Below, one piece after another: positions 1 to 10,512 of a DNA stretch of 64,000 nucleotides. This DNA is from Clusia tigrina (taxonomy: Eukaryota > Arthropoda > Insecta > Diptera > Clusiidae). Location of the stretch: contig OV050030.1 of the NCBI GenBank assembly GCA_920105625.2, forward strand, positions 184,082,315 through 184,146,314, given 5' to 3'. Below the pieces are notes generated by a model. That model had not been told where the DNA came from. It saw nothing but the letters and a program-made list of their open reading frames with translations, and did no database searches. Made by a program: the position numbers and the translations under genes. Position 1 is the stretch's first letter. Each line of letters opens with the position of its first letter.

Positions 1-179
1 TCGAACATTTAAACATAACGGCAAAAGACAAGACAAACGCTAAACCAATGCAGCAACAAATAACGGCGAACATTTAAACATAACGACAAAAGATAAGACA
101 ATCGCAGAAACCAATGCAGCAACAAATGACGACAAATATTTAAGCATCACGGCAAAAGATAAGGTAAGCGCAGAAACCA
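1..179 (+). repeat. Tandem repeat of about 65 bp inside gypsy-A gag
   Basis: About 2.7 imperfect units start near 4, 69 and 134, each with a core like ACATTTAAACATAACG followed by AAAGAYAAGAC. Read in the gag frame that leads into 182, each unit encodes a peptide like HLNITAKDK. The repeat is therefore probably a coding repeat in the N-terminal half of Gag and not a random satellite. The mirror copy is at about 27469-27648. Confidence 0.75.
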
Positions 180-181
180 AG

Positions 182-735
182 ATGAAGAATCTAATGCGTG
201 CACAAGGTGATCTTTTCGATGAAAACAAGTTATCGTTCGGCATTTGGAAAGAGTTTCTGCCGCTCTATGAAGTTGGTGAAGGTTTTCAAGTGTGGATTAC
301 ACAAATGAAGTCAATAAAAGAAGTGAACAAAATGAGTGACAATGAAGTTCGCGCGCTGTTAGTAACTAAGTTGCGTGGAAAGGAACGAATGTAGTTGCAT
401 TCAAAACCAAACTTTGTGACTGAAAGAGCATACCAACTTTTGTCACAAATGGAGATGTTTTTTTGGCAAAAATGAAACTAAACTAGCGCTACGGAAAAAA
501 TTGGAAGCCAGAAAATGGAAGTTTGGTGATCCATTCGCCGACTACTTCACTGAAAAATGCATACTGGCAAGTAATATTTTAATCGACGAAGCAGAAATGG
601 TCGACTATCTCATTGAAGGAATTCCCGTTTTTTGAACAAAGGCGACGTTTTACGGGCGTTTAACAAAGTTGAGCTAACAAGGCAGAATGTAGTTGTTGCA
701 CCTATGTCAGAGGATTTAAAAACAAAATCAAGATG
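182..735 (+). pseudogene. gypsy-A gag, capsid part (broken)
   Basis: An open stretch begins with MKNLMRAQGDLF and carries capsid-like text such as FGIWKEFLPLYEVGEGFQVW, ending at 394. Homologous reading continues in other frames to about 735, where it reads RAFNKVELTRQNVV. Gag would form the intracellular particle of the retrotransposon. The assignment rests on position upstream of a zinc knuckle and protease; the capsid itself is too diverged to name a clade. The right-arm mirror is 27255-27467. Confidence 0.7.
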
Positions 736-744
736 CTTCAATTG

Positions 745-1420
745 CAACTGCTTATGACATTATGCGGCTGAGTGCAAGAAGACAAAACGTCTTCCAGGTT
801 CGTGCTATGGTTGTGGAGCTATGCACCATTTTGTTTCGGAAAGCCCCCAAAACAAGAAGAAGGTTGCCAGTCAGCAGAATAATTATGTAAGGTCTTATAT
901 ATTAACTATTTTAGATAAAACAAATATTAATTTGGTTGCAGAATGCCTCATAGACTACGGAAGCCCTATAAGTTTAATTCAAAGGTCAATGGTGCCGAAA
1001 AATATTGAATTGAATGAAATATCTAAGAATATTGTTTATTTTGGGTTAAATAAAAGTGTACTAAAAAGTTTTGGGTCAATTAAATACTATTTTAGTACTA
1101 AAAAAATATGTATAGATTTAATTGTGGTGGCGAACGAGTCCTGGGCCATGGATCTGTTGTCCTTGGGAGAGATTTTGTGGAAATTACTGGATCTAAAATA
1201 CTAATTGGTAACGAAGCTAATTTTGAAGAAAATGTAAGCAACACTGAAGGCCAAAATATAAAAGAGCAATATGATGAAACAAATTTTGATAGGCAAATTT
1301 TTAAAATAGATGTTTTTGATGAAGAGCTATACAAAATTAATGATGTGATAGCTTACAAAGACAAAATTTTATTTGACCAAATATTTGAAAAATTATGTAA
1401 AACCTTTACGATCAAATGAA
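745..1420 (+). pseudogene. gypsy-A nucleocapsid zinc knuckle and aspartic protease
   Basis: The translation shows a degraded Cys/His knuckle (CFNCNCL, then HYAAECKK) and CYGCGAMHHFV, then a retropepsin-like segment with AECLIDYGSPISLIQ at about residues 41-55 of the ORF at 821-1204. Retroviral proteases need a D-T/S-G catalytic triad; here it reads D-Y-G, so the enzyme is probably inactive. The right arm carries the same D-Y-G and lacks 283 bp corresponding to 1012-1294. The ORF at 1108-1419 supplies the link to RT. Confidence 0.75.
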
Positions 1421-2290
1421 CCAAAGATAAAGAGCAAAATGGAGCTAGTTTTAGAAAATCCTAAGCCTTTTAATTGTCCTCCTCGAAGGTTATCATACTC
1501 TGAAAAATCAGAGTTACAAAAAACGATAGATGAGTATTTAGGGAAAGGTTTTATACAACCAAGTGAATCAGAATTTGTATCGCCGATTGTACTTGTAAGG
1601 AAAAAGACGGGGGAACTGAAAATGTGTGTGAATTACCGGGCACTTAACAAAGTTACAGCAAAAGATAACTATCCAAATCCCTTAATAGATGACTTATTAG
1701 ACAGGTTGGCGAATATAAACTTTTTCACAAAATTAGAGTTGAAAAATTGTTTCTTCCACGTTTTTATGGATGAAGATTCGGTTAACTATACATCTTTTAT
1801 TACGCCATTAGGACAGTTTGAGTTTCTAAGAATGCCGTTTGGGCTAAGAAATGCGCCGTCTGTTTTCCAGAGATTTGTTAACAAAATTTTTTCAGGTATG
1901 ATTAGGGAAGGAAAAGGCATTATATATTTGGATGATATCATGATTGCAACAAAGGACATTTTACAATACTAAGGGAAGTTTTTAAGAAATTAGTAGAAAA
2001 CAATTTATAGTTAAGGATTGATAAGTGCAAGTTTTTAAGTACAAAGGGAAAGTATTTACGATGCACGATTTCTAGAAGTAGAATCAAGGCCGATGAAAAA
2101 GGAACAGAGGCTATAAAAATAATATAACAATAATGTAACAATTATTCCAATCCCCAGAAAGGTTCAAGAGGTTCAAAGTTTCTTAGAAGTATGCTCATAT
2201 TTTAGACATTTTATAAAAGATTTTTCGATTTTAGCAAAACCTTTACATGATTTAACAAAAAAAAAAAAAATTAAAAATTTCAGTTTAAAC
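1373..2290 (+). pseudogene. gypsy-A reverse transcriptase
   Basis: The frame at 1373-1972 encodes the palm of a Ty3/gypsy RT: FVSPIVLVRKKTGELKMCV, MPFGLRNAPSVFQRF and the polymerase box YLDD. The first catalytic box reads FFTKLELKNC, with Glu where family members have Asp, so activity is doubtful even without the stops. A stop at 1970-1972 is shared with the right arm. Thumb and connection text continues to about 2290 in shifted frames. Confidence 0.9.
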
Positions 2291-2310
2291 ACGTTTGAAT
2301 TATTGAAGTA

Positions 2311-2902
2311 AAAATTAGCAGAAACACCAGTTTTAGCACTCTATGACCCAACTGCTGAAACTAAGCTACATTGCGATGCCAGCTCAATAGGTTTTGGAGC
2401 AATTCTGTTACAAAGAAAAGAAGATAATAAACTACATCCAATTTTCTATTTTTCAAAAAGAACAACAGAAACTGAATCAAAATATCATAGTTATGAATTA
2501 GAAACGTTGGCTATAATTATTGCTCTGAAAAGGTTTAGAATATACTTACAAGGTAAGAGATTCAAAATTATTACTGACTGTAATTCGTTGACAATGACGT
2601 TAAATAAAAAGGAATTAAATCCAAGGATCGCCAGATGGGCCTTGGAACTTCAAAATTACGATTACATTTTAGAGCACCGTGAAGGAAAACGAAAGCAACA
2701 TGTTGATGCGCTGAGTAGAAATACAAATATATTAGTAGTAGAAACAAAGACATTTGAAGATAATTTAATCATTTGTCAAGGGAAAGACAACAATTTAACT
2801 AAGTTACGAGAAGATTTACAAACGAAAGAAAATAGTTTCTATGAAATGCGTATTGGGTTAAAATATAAAAAAAGACAATTTGCTCTTATTCTACGTACTT
2901 GA
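2311..2902 (+). pseudogene. gypsy-A RNase H domain
   Basis: The reading KLHCDASSIGFGAILLQ, YHSYELETLAIIIAL and ITDCNSLTMTL shows the D-E-D set of a Ty3/gypsy RNase H, followed by the usual ARWALELQNYDY and VDALSRN. RNase H removes the RNA template during cDNA synthesis. The left arm has a TAA just before the domain where the right arm reads Gln, so this nonsense change is specific to the left arm. The right arm reads ITYCNS, having lost the Asp kept here. Confidence 0.9.
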
Positions 2903-3091
2903 AGCCATGGAAGAACCTGTTTTGTAAAAATACCATTATGAAATGGGACTTGTAGGTATTGATAAGATGACCGAGTTAATTACAAAAAGTTATTGGTTTA
3001 GCAATATTCGACAAAATAAGCTGAAAAGCCTAAGAATAACTGTTTAAGTTCTATCGCATTTTCGGCTAAAAATGGTAAACAGGAAGGTTAT

Positions 3092-3690
3092 TTGCATAAC
3101 ATCCCTAAAGGTAATATTCCATTCGAAACATTACAAATTGATCACTATGGACCAATTAATGACACAGGTAACACAAAAAAACATGTCCTAGCAATAATCG
3201 ACGGATTTACAAAATTTGTTAGATTATACACAGCAAAAACTACAAAGTCTAAAGAAGCCATTGGGGTATTAAAAGATTATTTTAGAGAACTTGTTTTAAC
3301 TCAAATGAATTTGCAGAATTTTTAGAAGCAAATAACATACTCGTACACCACATAAAGATAGCAACAGCTTCTCCGCAAGCAAACGGACAGGTGGAAAGGG
3401 TGAATAGAACAATAGGGCCAATGATAGCGAAATTGTCAGACAATAAGAAGAATGGACAGTGGGATAAAACTTTACAAACAGTTGAACATACAATGAATAA
3501 TACGTGCCATCGGTCAACTAATCAACACCCAAGTGTTTTGCTTTTCGGAGTTCCACAGAAAGGAAAAGTTGTAGATACTCTCAAAGAAAATTTAATAGAA
3601 AGAGAGCAAGGTGCATTTACAAGGAATTTAGAAACTATACGTCAAATAGCCAAAGCAAAACAAGAGAAATTAACTTTGATTCACACATAG
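3092..3690 (+). pseudogene. gypsy-A integrase, core broken by a 31-bp deletion
   Basis: The text LQIDHYGPINDTG holds the first catalytic Asp, and ANGQVERVNRTIG holds the Glu. Between them the left arm has lost 31 bp, apparently between two AGAG repeats, which removes the second catalytic Asp and shifts the frame at about 3287. The right arm keeps this part (24211-24840). Integrase would join the cDNA to host DNA. Confidence 0.9.
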
Positions 3691-3945
3691 GCGTATCAAA
3701 AAAGTTTATTCCCAAGTTTAACGGACCCTATAGAATAGCAAACAGTTTCCGAAACGATTGCTATTTACTGGATGATGTAGGCGGTTTTCAACAGTCCCGT
3801 ACCCCTTACAATGGAGTTTGGGCGATAGCAAATTTAAAACCATGGTTCAATGGTCGTGATAGGATAGTAGATGAAAATAATATTAACAAAACTCCAAAAT
3901 AACAATGTTAAGATCAGGTGAGCATAAATGTCAGGATGGCCGTTT
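3691..3945 (+). pseudogene. gypsy-A integrase C-terminal tail and pre-LTR region
   Basis: After the stop at 3690 the translation reads FNGPYRIANSF and NDCYLLDDVGGFQQ, which resembles the C-terminal chromodomain-like or GPY tail of gypsy integrases. It ends near 3900. The rest up to the LTR holds no further coding text. No envelope gene lies between integrase and LTR, so gypsy-A is a non-enveloped retrotransposon. Confidence 0.6.
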
Positions 3946-4174
3946 TGTAGCAATATATGTAAAAATGTATATAACCATTTCTTATCATATGTATGTATTC
4001 TTTAGGTTATTGTGAACTGATCATTGATATAAAATCTATTACAAATTGGATCATGTCATATTCGAAGATTTTAAAGAAGACGAACGAATTCAGTTCGTGT
4101 TTGGCGGTCGTAGTTGAAAGACGCAAATAAAGAAAAAGTAAAGTAATAAACAAAGTCTTTTAAAGCTTGCTAAA
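3946..4174 (+). repeat. gypsy-A 3' LTR (left copy)
   Basis: This 229-bp LTR starts TGTAGCAATATATG and ends GCTTGCTAAA. The same ends delimit 23727-23955 and 28013-28238 in the right-arm copy. Next to it lies ATCT, matching the 4-bp target duplication AGAT on the other strand. An AATAAA-like polyadenylation signal is present near 4125. Confidence 0.92.
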
Positions 4175-4423
4175 ATCTGATTTAAAAAAAATACATTTCT
4201 TCGGAAGGAGTTTTAAGTTTGTTTTTCGACAAATTTCGAAAACAGATTTTAAATTGGCAAGCATATGTGCTTCAGAGCATCCGACTATTAAAAGGTCGTC
4301 CATATAGACAAAAGCTTTATTTGGACTTAAACCTGAGAATGCTAACGACATTATACTCTGAAACGAATTAAGGGCTATTTTTAATCCGTCTTTATCTAGT
4401 TCTATTTGGTGGAATTCGTTCAT
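4160..4423 (-). pseudogene. Errantivirus reverse transcriptase fragment
   Basis: Minus-strand translation reads NEFHQIELDKDGL, AFSGLSPNKAFVYMDDLLIVG and LKLLPKKCIFFKSD. This holds the RT polymerase box in the form YMDD. Most of the segment between the first catalytic region and the YMDD appears deleted. The last four codons of the open frame are gypsy-A LTR sequence. The rest of RT lies beyond gypsy-A, as seen on the right at 28243. Confidence 0.85.
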
Positions 4424-4647
4424 AAGATCTAACTAAAGTATTTGTCTCTACCCAATTGGTCCACGATATCGTCAATTCTTGTGGAGTATACTATAGTTTT
4501 TAATGTAAACTGGAATTTTATTATTGACACGTAATGTTTGTCTATAGAAATTGTTATACGTTATGTTATCTGATTCAATTGCAAATATATCGGTAAATGA
4601 CGATCAAAGTTCCAAAAGTTTTCTCTGGCCTGAAGTGGACAATTTTT

Positions 4648-5199
4648 TTATATTTTGTCGAGTATCTCTTGTCTTTCAGGAGAGTCATTTGAGCAGTTAA
4701 AATTTATAACATAATAAGAGTCCAGGCTTTCAGTTTCCACAGAAATGTTTTCTATTAATACATTTTTATCTGTACTGTTATCGATGCGAACAAAAGTGTT
4801 ATTTTTGTTAACAATAGTATTTTCAACAAAGACACCATTAGCTATCTCCTGTGTTGGGATTAATAATTCATTTTCTGTAGAGGCTATAAATACTCTCTTT
4901 ATCACTTCGGCTCTTGCGGGGAGCGAATGGTGTGTCTAAAATTTGTAAATGAGCAAAAGGTCGTAAAAGATTTGATCTAATTATAAAATAATTTGTTTCA
5001 TGCCAATAGTAATGAAAACACAATTATTTTTTTTTATAAAATCAAGTCCTATAATGCCATCGCAAAGTATAGGAAAGGCATTATTTACGATATGAAAATT
5101 ATGAGATATTTTAAATTCTTTAAAAAAAATTGTGTTTGCAACACAGCCTACTGTTGAGATAATACCTTCATGAATATTGTGAGTATTTTGAAAGTCATT
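4648..5199 (-). pseudogene. Errantivirus protease and pre-RT region
   Basis: The minus strand encodes a protease-like stretch with CDGIIGLDFI (about 5030-5060) and then an open frame at 4648-4905 with VENTIVNKNNTFVRI and YYVINFNCSN. Errantiviruses have such a region between the retropepsin and the RT palm. The catalytic D-T/S-G is not evident in what survives. An RT-proximal stop follows at 4648. Confidence 0.65.
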
Positions 5200-5575
5200 T
5201 AATGGGGAGCATTCTTGTTTTCCGGAATGGCTTCAATTTTTCGGATACTACTCGCTTGTCTGCCAATTTTATGGTATCTAGTATTATTTTGGTAATTGTT
5301 TGGGGTCTATAGTTTCGGTTACGATTTTGATTGTTGATATTGTTGTAACCTGAGTTAGAATAGTTTTGGTTGTAATAACCACCTCTACTTCTATTATTAT
5401 ATCCTCTTCTACCTCTGTATCTTTGATTGCATCCCCCTCTGTTAATTTAGTTTATGCTCACTGTATTATCAGTGTCGGCATTTAGATCGATGAACTTTGT
5501 AAATACAATGTTGAGATTAGTAAAGTTACCTGCTTTCATTAAGAGTTTTACTTCTGGCGACCGAGCGTTTTTATA
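5200..5575 (-). pseudogene. Errantivirus gag C-terminal Arg/Gly/Asn-rich tail
   Basis: Minus-strand reading gives SPEVKLLMKAGNFTNLN followed by a basic repetitive tail such as RYRGRRGYNNRSRGG, then Asn-Arg-Tyr runs. Errantiviral Gag proteins lack zinc knuckles and bind RNA through such Arg-rich tails. The tail is separated from the rest of gag by the inserted element at 5581-7060. Confidence 0.8.
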
Positions 5576-5580
5576 CCCTT

Positions 5581-7060
5581 TACCTTTAAAAAAGGTAAAT
5601 AGGGTATACTAGCTTTGTGCTTTTGAGAGGTGTTGCAATTTCGAGAAGGAGGCGTGGTAGGTATGGACATACTCGTATATATACAGATATGATCAGAGCT
5701 ATCTTAGAGCTATCTTAATGACTAGCTTCGTTAGAGCTATCTTAATGAAATTTTGCAAAAGTATAGTCTGGAAAAAGATACAGAACCAGATTGCTATATG
5801 GGCCGATTTGGGGAAAGACCACGCCTTATATAAGGACCTACCTCCCATATAAGGAACTTTTTTCACCCTTTTTAAAATGCCTATAACTTCGGTCCGATTG
5901 ATGGAATCGTGCCGCAATTTGGCAGTTATGGAGATGTGGGTCCTACTAAACACTATGCACAAAGTGGGCGGTATATATTAAGTGCCACGCCCACTATTAA
6001 CAAATATTAATAACTTAAGTTCTGGTGGAGATTTACGAACGAAATTTTACTTGAAGGAACATGTGGACATTATAAAGCTATCTGCAATAAATGGGGCTGA
6101 TCAGGGAAAAGACACGCCCACTTTTGATATAAGGAACTTTCGGATCTAAAATTAAAAGTGGCCTACCTATGCTCGTATTGATTCCAGCGGAATAAAAATT
6201 GGCAGAAATATCCATGGGGTCCATAATAGTGTGTATGCAGAATATGGAGATCATAATACATCTGCCACGCCCACAATTAGCCAAAAATCATTACTAGGTT
6301 CCTATTAAAGATTTATCAACGAAATTTTGCAGGAATATTGCGGGAAATAACAGTAAACACCACACAAAAAATGGGCGTGTTATTTTTCCAGCCACGCCCA
6401 CAATTGACATATTATTATAACTTACGACCTATACAATATTTTTGGACGAAATTATATATTAGTACATATATGGACCCTACAGAGCCATATGCAAGAATGG
6501 GGGTCGTTCTGATGAAGGATACGCCTCCCTCCCATATAATTAACTTTGGCAACCCTACTTAAAAGCAATTACCCTATCTATGCTCCTAGTGATGATATAT
6601 TAATACAAATTGGTAGATGTATACATTGAATTTGTTCTAGGATACATTCCAAATATGGGCAGATTATTGCTACTGCCACGCCCACAATTAACCAAAAATC
6701 ATTTCTAGGTTCCTATTCAAGATTTATCTACGAAATTTCACAGGAGTGTTGCGGGTACTAACATTAAACGCCACAAAAAAAATGGGCGTGTTATTTCTAC
6801 AGCCACGCCCAATATTGACATATTAGTATAACTTACGACCTATACAATATTTTTGGACGAAATTTTACATTAGGGGTTATATTGAGATACAAAGCCATAG
6901 ACAAGAAATGGCGCCGATATAATCATTTCAAGGTACCCTGTCAAAAATTACCGTTAGTATGCTCCTAATGATGATTTATGAAGAAAATATCCCCATTGTT
7001 GAACTTGCACGCACAAGGGTATTTCGTAGTCGGTCTAACCCGACTTCAGACTTCTTTACT
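5581..7060. mobile_element. Non-coding 1.48-kb element inserted in gag, with 5-bp target duplication
   Basis: The insertion is bounded by CGTTT at 5576-5580 and 7061-7065, and removing it with one CGTTT joins the gag frame correctly. One end has the hairpin AGTCGGT/ACCGACT (about 7028-7045 on the minus strand). The other has inverted ATACCCTTTACC/GGTAAATAGGGTAT (about 5582-5620). Inside are several diverged repeats of about 270-280 bp containing GGGCGTGGC, ATGGGCGTGTTAT and TAGGAACCTAGTAATG. No protein is encoded. The right copy (21134-22329) has lost 284 bp. Confidence 0.85.
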
Positions 7061-7776
7061 CGTTTACAATGGACTTAACGGCCGTTTGTGTAGCATAGTT
7101 TTGAGCTACTTGTGGACTAAGTCCGTCTGACAGGTAAGCGTTTTGCAATTGTGAGGTTAATTGCTCTATTTCTTTTGCATACTCTGTTGGGTTTTTTGAA
7201 GTTTGTTTTGTATTAAGCAACTTTGCGGATGCTGATTGTGCTGACTCACTTTTGATTTCCTGTTTTAATGTAACCTTTAGTGCTGAGATTGTGTTTTCAT
7301 TACTTATAGAGCTTTGTGCTACACCAGAGAGTGTGGTTTTAATGAGGGATATAGCTATTAATTCATGTTCACCTTTAATAGTTTCGAGAAGATATAACGC
7401 ATTAAGAAATTTAACTAAATATTCTTGCCTGCCATCGAAGTCTGGCAATAATTTCGCTGGATTCATGTTTGAATTGTCTATAGGTAATTGTTTATCTTGA
7501 ATTTTCTGTTATCTTCTTCGTCTGTATCTGTTTCTAATAATTCTTGCTCGCTATCATCCGTCTCAGTTCCTCTGCTTCCTTTTTATGAAACGATGTGTAT
7601 TTTTCATATTGCCTATGTAATGTTGCTCTAATATTGTTAATAGTTTCAATTAGTATTTTAACGTGTTTATTCAATGTAGCAGATTTAATTTTTCTATTTT
7701 GACTTACGCTTTTATAAGATTGTTTAAACTTAGTTTCTAATGGCTTTAAAGTTTGCAGAATGGACTCCAATTGCAT
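7056..7776 (-). pseudogene. Errantivirus gag, N-terminal and capsid parts
   Basis: Two minus-strand frames make up gag. The first, 7534-7776, starts MQLESILQTLKPLETKF and is rich in Lys and helical text. The second, 7056-7466, reads NPAKLLPDFDGRQEYLVKFL and continues to AVKSIVNE. They are out of frame with each other, so a frameshift lies between. The LLPDFDG motif is typical of errantivirus Gag. The reading then stops inside the inserted element. Confidence 0.85.
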
Positions 7777-8380
7777 ATTTAATTATTATTAGCACTTAAA
7801 ATCATACCTTATATATTATATATCTACTACTTTTGCTGCTGAATTTTGTTGTCATCTTCAGTATTTGACTCAGTGTGTTCCGATTGTAGATCGATGTTTA
7901 GTTCGTTGTTGTTGCTACAATTGTAGATTGATGTTAAATTCTGTTTTGCTCACTTGCAATGCCATTGAAACCCTTCTTTATCGCCGCTCGTATCCATTTA
8001 ATAATGTATATAATTAATATCATTATTGATATTAATATTAGTATGACTTCCACCAAGTTAATTTCGTCAGATTCATTGTTTATTTTGCTTTTTCAATGTT
8101 GAATGTTTTTATGATTTCGTTATTGTCTTTTTCTTCCACCGTTTTGCCTACTTCGTATCCGTCGAAGATTAATGGGACAGTGGACAGTATTTTTTTCCAC
8201 CACGACATTTTTAAATATGTAAATTACTTCAATTAACAATACACATGTTTCGCAATTCCTTGCGTTGACGGTTTTCTTAATTGTTTAAAGTTTATTATTA
8301 TTTTTTCGTACTCGATGAGACACTTCTCTTTTTATTTCATTTTTATTACTTTATATATATAACTCTTTATATATAACATC
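7777..8380 (-). other. Errantivirus 5' leader with a small hydrophobic ORF
   Basis: About 600 bp lie between the primer site and gag. On the minus strand an ATG at about 8208 opens a frame MSWWKKILSTVPLIFDGYE, broken by one frameshift and then continuing into VEVILILISIMILIIYIIKW, a clear membrane-spanning stretch. Mirror coordinates are 19986-20260. It is not known whether it is translated. Confidence 0.5.
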
Positions 8381-8397
8381 TCCTGGCAGGATCGCCA
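8381..8397 (-). promoter_or_regulatory. Errantivirus primer-binding site, tRNA-Arg-like
   Basis: Directly next to the LTR the minus strand reads TGGCGATCCTGCCAGGA. This is complementary to the 3' end of a tRNA ending TCCTGGCAGGATCGCCA, which from memory matches fly tRNA-Arg(ACG). The site marks where minus-strand cDNA synthesis would start and fixes the LTR boundary at 8398. Confidence 0.75.
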
Positions 8398-8731
8398 TGT
8401 TATAAAAAGACGAACCACTTGGTTTGAATGTCCGTCCAAAACTGACTTTATTGAACCCACTCTTTCTTACAATAATTCATAATTATAATTTACATACATT
8501 CTTAACGCTAAACAAATTGCAAAGTAAGTGAAAATACACCGTTAGGTGAATCATATTTGGTATTCTATTTAAACGCAACTTGATATTAGCAATTGTGCAG
8601 GGTTACTCAAGTGCATAGAAATATTTATGGTATGACTAATCAGCTTGACACTTTGGCAATATCAAAGTGTCAAGTGCTGAGTGTTTGGGTTATTGACTTG
8701 TATTAGTCACAAACGTTGCATTTTCACTACA
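8398..8731 (-). repeat. Errantivirus 5' LTR (left copy)
   Basis: A 334-bp LTR running on the minus strand from TGTAGTGAAAAT to TTATAACA. It matches 47080-47404 along its length and the truncated 19605-19796. The flanking bases ATGG at 8732-8735 begin LINE-A sequence and pair with ATGT (minus strand) beyond the 3' LTR as a 4-bp target duplication with one mismatch. Confidence 0.9.
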
Positions 8732-8738
8732 ATGGAAT

Positions 8739-9345
8739 GAAGTTACTCCAGCTTAACCTCAATCACTGCACAGCTGCACAAGACCTACTTGAGTAGACGG
8801 CGAGAGAGCACAAGATCGACGCCGCTGTGCTCAGTGAACCATATTGTCGGAAGCACCAAGGAGTCTGGGTCGAGAAAATGCTTGCCGAGCTGCATTATGG
8901 GTGTGTGGAGTCAAGCCACCTCAACTCGGGGACGTCAGGAGGGATGAAAACTACGTCAAAGCAACCATAAGAGGAACCACGGTGTACAGTTGCTACAGTG
9001 CACCAAGCCTAACTACGGATTAGTTTGAGTCGGCAGTAGACAGACTTGTCCTAGATCCACACGGCAGGAACCCTGTAGTAATTGCTGACGATTTCAACTC
9101 ATGAGCATCTGAATGGGGCTGCGGCCGGACTAAGCCAAAGGGTCGTATCCTCATGGATGCACTCGCAACACTTGACGTGATCCTCTTGAATACCGGCGAG
9201 ATGACTTTTGCAAAGCATGGCATGCTGCGAGGAGAAGGTATCAATGTTCTATACGGAAACCAGATTCCCTGCAGAAACACCAGGCCTTCAAGGTAGCCAG
9301 AAATGTACAAAAGAAGGCAATTAAGAAGAGCAAGAGAACCAGATT
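8739..9345 (+). pseudogene. LINE-A ORF2 endonuclease domain
   Basis: ATG at 8739 begins MKLLQLNLNHCTAAQDLL, a typical start of R1-type ORF2 apurinic-like endonuclease, then AAVLSEPYCRKHQGVW with the conserved SEP. Later text is broken by at least four stops and frameshifts. This domain is present only in the left arm because a 956-bp deletion removed it on the right. The enzyme would nick the target for target-primed reverse transcription. Confidence 0.85.
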
Positions 9346-9352
9346 CGCTGAA

Positions 9353-10465
9353 TTGTGCGCACAGGTTGAGGATGACTCATGGGGCATGGCATATAGACGT
9401 TGTCATGCGAAAATTGCCTGCTATAGGCAGCCGCTCCCAACCTGTCGAATGTTGCTCAGACGCATAGTGGCACAGCTCTTTCCAGTACATAATTATGTCC
9501 CATACGAGCTCCCTCTCGAGCAAACGAAGGAATCCATACCCAGTGTGATTATAGATGAGGTGTTCCGGGCGGTTGGGAAGTTTGGAGACCAGAAAGCACC
9601 TGGCTCAGAGAGAATTCCCAACCGAGTGCTCAAGACCGCACCTGCACTGAACCCAGAGCCACTGATGAATATGTACGACGCCTGCCTGAGAGAAGGCATT
9701 TTCCGAAAGAGATGGAAGAGGCAATGACTGGTCCTGGCGCTGAAAGCCAACAAACCAACAGTGGACCCTTCAGAGTAATGCCCGTTGTGCATGTTAGATG
9801 CGGCGGGAAAAATTTTGGATCGGATAATCTGTGACAGGATTGATGAGGCCATTGCAAATTCTGGAGGGCTCTCAAAACGGCATTATGGCCTCCGGAAGGC
9901 GAGATCCACCGTGGACGCCATCAACGAACTTGTCCAGACGGCCAAAACAGCGATCCAGGGGAAACGATGGAGGGGTGGAACCAAGAGGTATTGCCTTGTG
10001 GTCACCCTAGATGTCAAAAACACTTTCAACTCAGCTAGCTGGGAACGCATAGCCAGAGCGTTAGCCGAGTTTGCGGTACCCATCTACCTGAGGCGAATGA
10101 TTGCCAGTTACTTCAGCGACAGGATCCTGCTCTACCAGTCCGAAAAAGGTGTGAAGTTGCACAAGATTATCGGAGGAGTTCCCCAGGAATAGGTGCTTGG
10201 ACCGTTACTCTGGAATGCTATGTACGACGGCATCCTTCGCGTACAGGTCCCTGATGGTATCAAAATCATCAGATACGCGGACGACCTAGCAGTGGTAATC
10301 ACAGCTAAATACTTGGAGGAAGTAGTAGCAGAGGCCAACCGAACTTTGGCTACACCATCTGAAGATGGCTTGCAAACGTTGCACTTAGCTTGGCTGAACA
10401 TAAAACCGAGACAATCCTGGTTTCGAGCAGCAGGGATTGGAGGTAGTGGAAATAAGAATACCTAG
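9353..10465 (+). pseudogene. LINE-A ORF2 reverse transcriptase
   Basis: Three frame pieces (9353-9727, 9785-10192, 10193-10465) cover the RT. They show DQKAPGSERIPNRVLK, AAGKILDRIICDRI, GLRKARSTVDAINELV, LVVTLDVKNTFNSASW with the first Asp, VPQE then a TAG, LGPLLWNAMYDGIL, and IRYADDLAVV with the catalytic YADD. The TAG at 10190-10192 is in frame and also present in the right arm, so it predates the duplication. Confidence 0.92.
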
Positions 10466-10512
10466 GCGAGGGGATAGACGCGCGGCTTACCTTCAAAGAA
10501 CATCTACGGCGC

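Larger units (their letters stand above)
1..4174 (+). mobile_element. gypsy-A, Ty3/gypsy retrotransposon (left copy, 5' end outside window)
   Basis: Gag, protease, reverse transcriptase, RNase H and integrase follow in Ty3/gypsy order and end in a 229-bp LTR. The full copy in the right arm (23727-28238, minus strand) shows both LTRs. The element sits inside an errantivirus pol gene, which resumes on the opposite strand at 4179. The target duplication ATCT is seen at 4175-4178. Frames are broken by stops and a 31-bp deletion, so this copy is dead. Confidence 0.9.
4175..8731 (-). mobile_element. Errantivirus-like gypsy element (left copy, 5' half)
   Basis: In minus-strand order this copy shows a 334-bp LTR (8398-8731), a primer site, leader, gag, an inserted foreign element (5581-7060), the gag C-terminus, protease and the start of RT, where gypsy-A interrupts it. 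The 5' LTR is complete here, unlike the right-arm copy. It lies exactly between the ORF1 end and ORF2 start of LINE-A, as judged from the right-side flank at 47405. Confidence 0.88.

Noticed and set aside
5570..5640. TE-independent gene promoter suggested by TATACCC motifs
   Set aside because: The motifs form the end hairpin of the inserted element.
5581..7060. Helitron or Helentron
   Set aside because: End hairpins are suggestive, but the clean 5-bp target duplication CGTTT argues against it.
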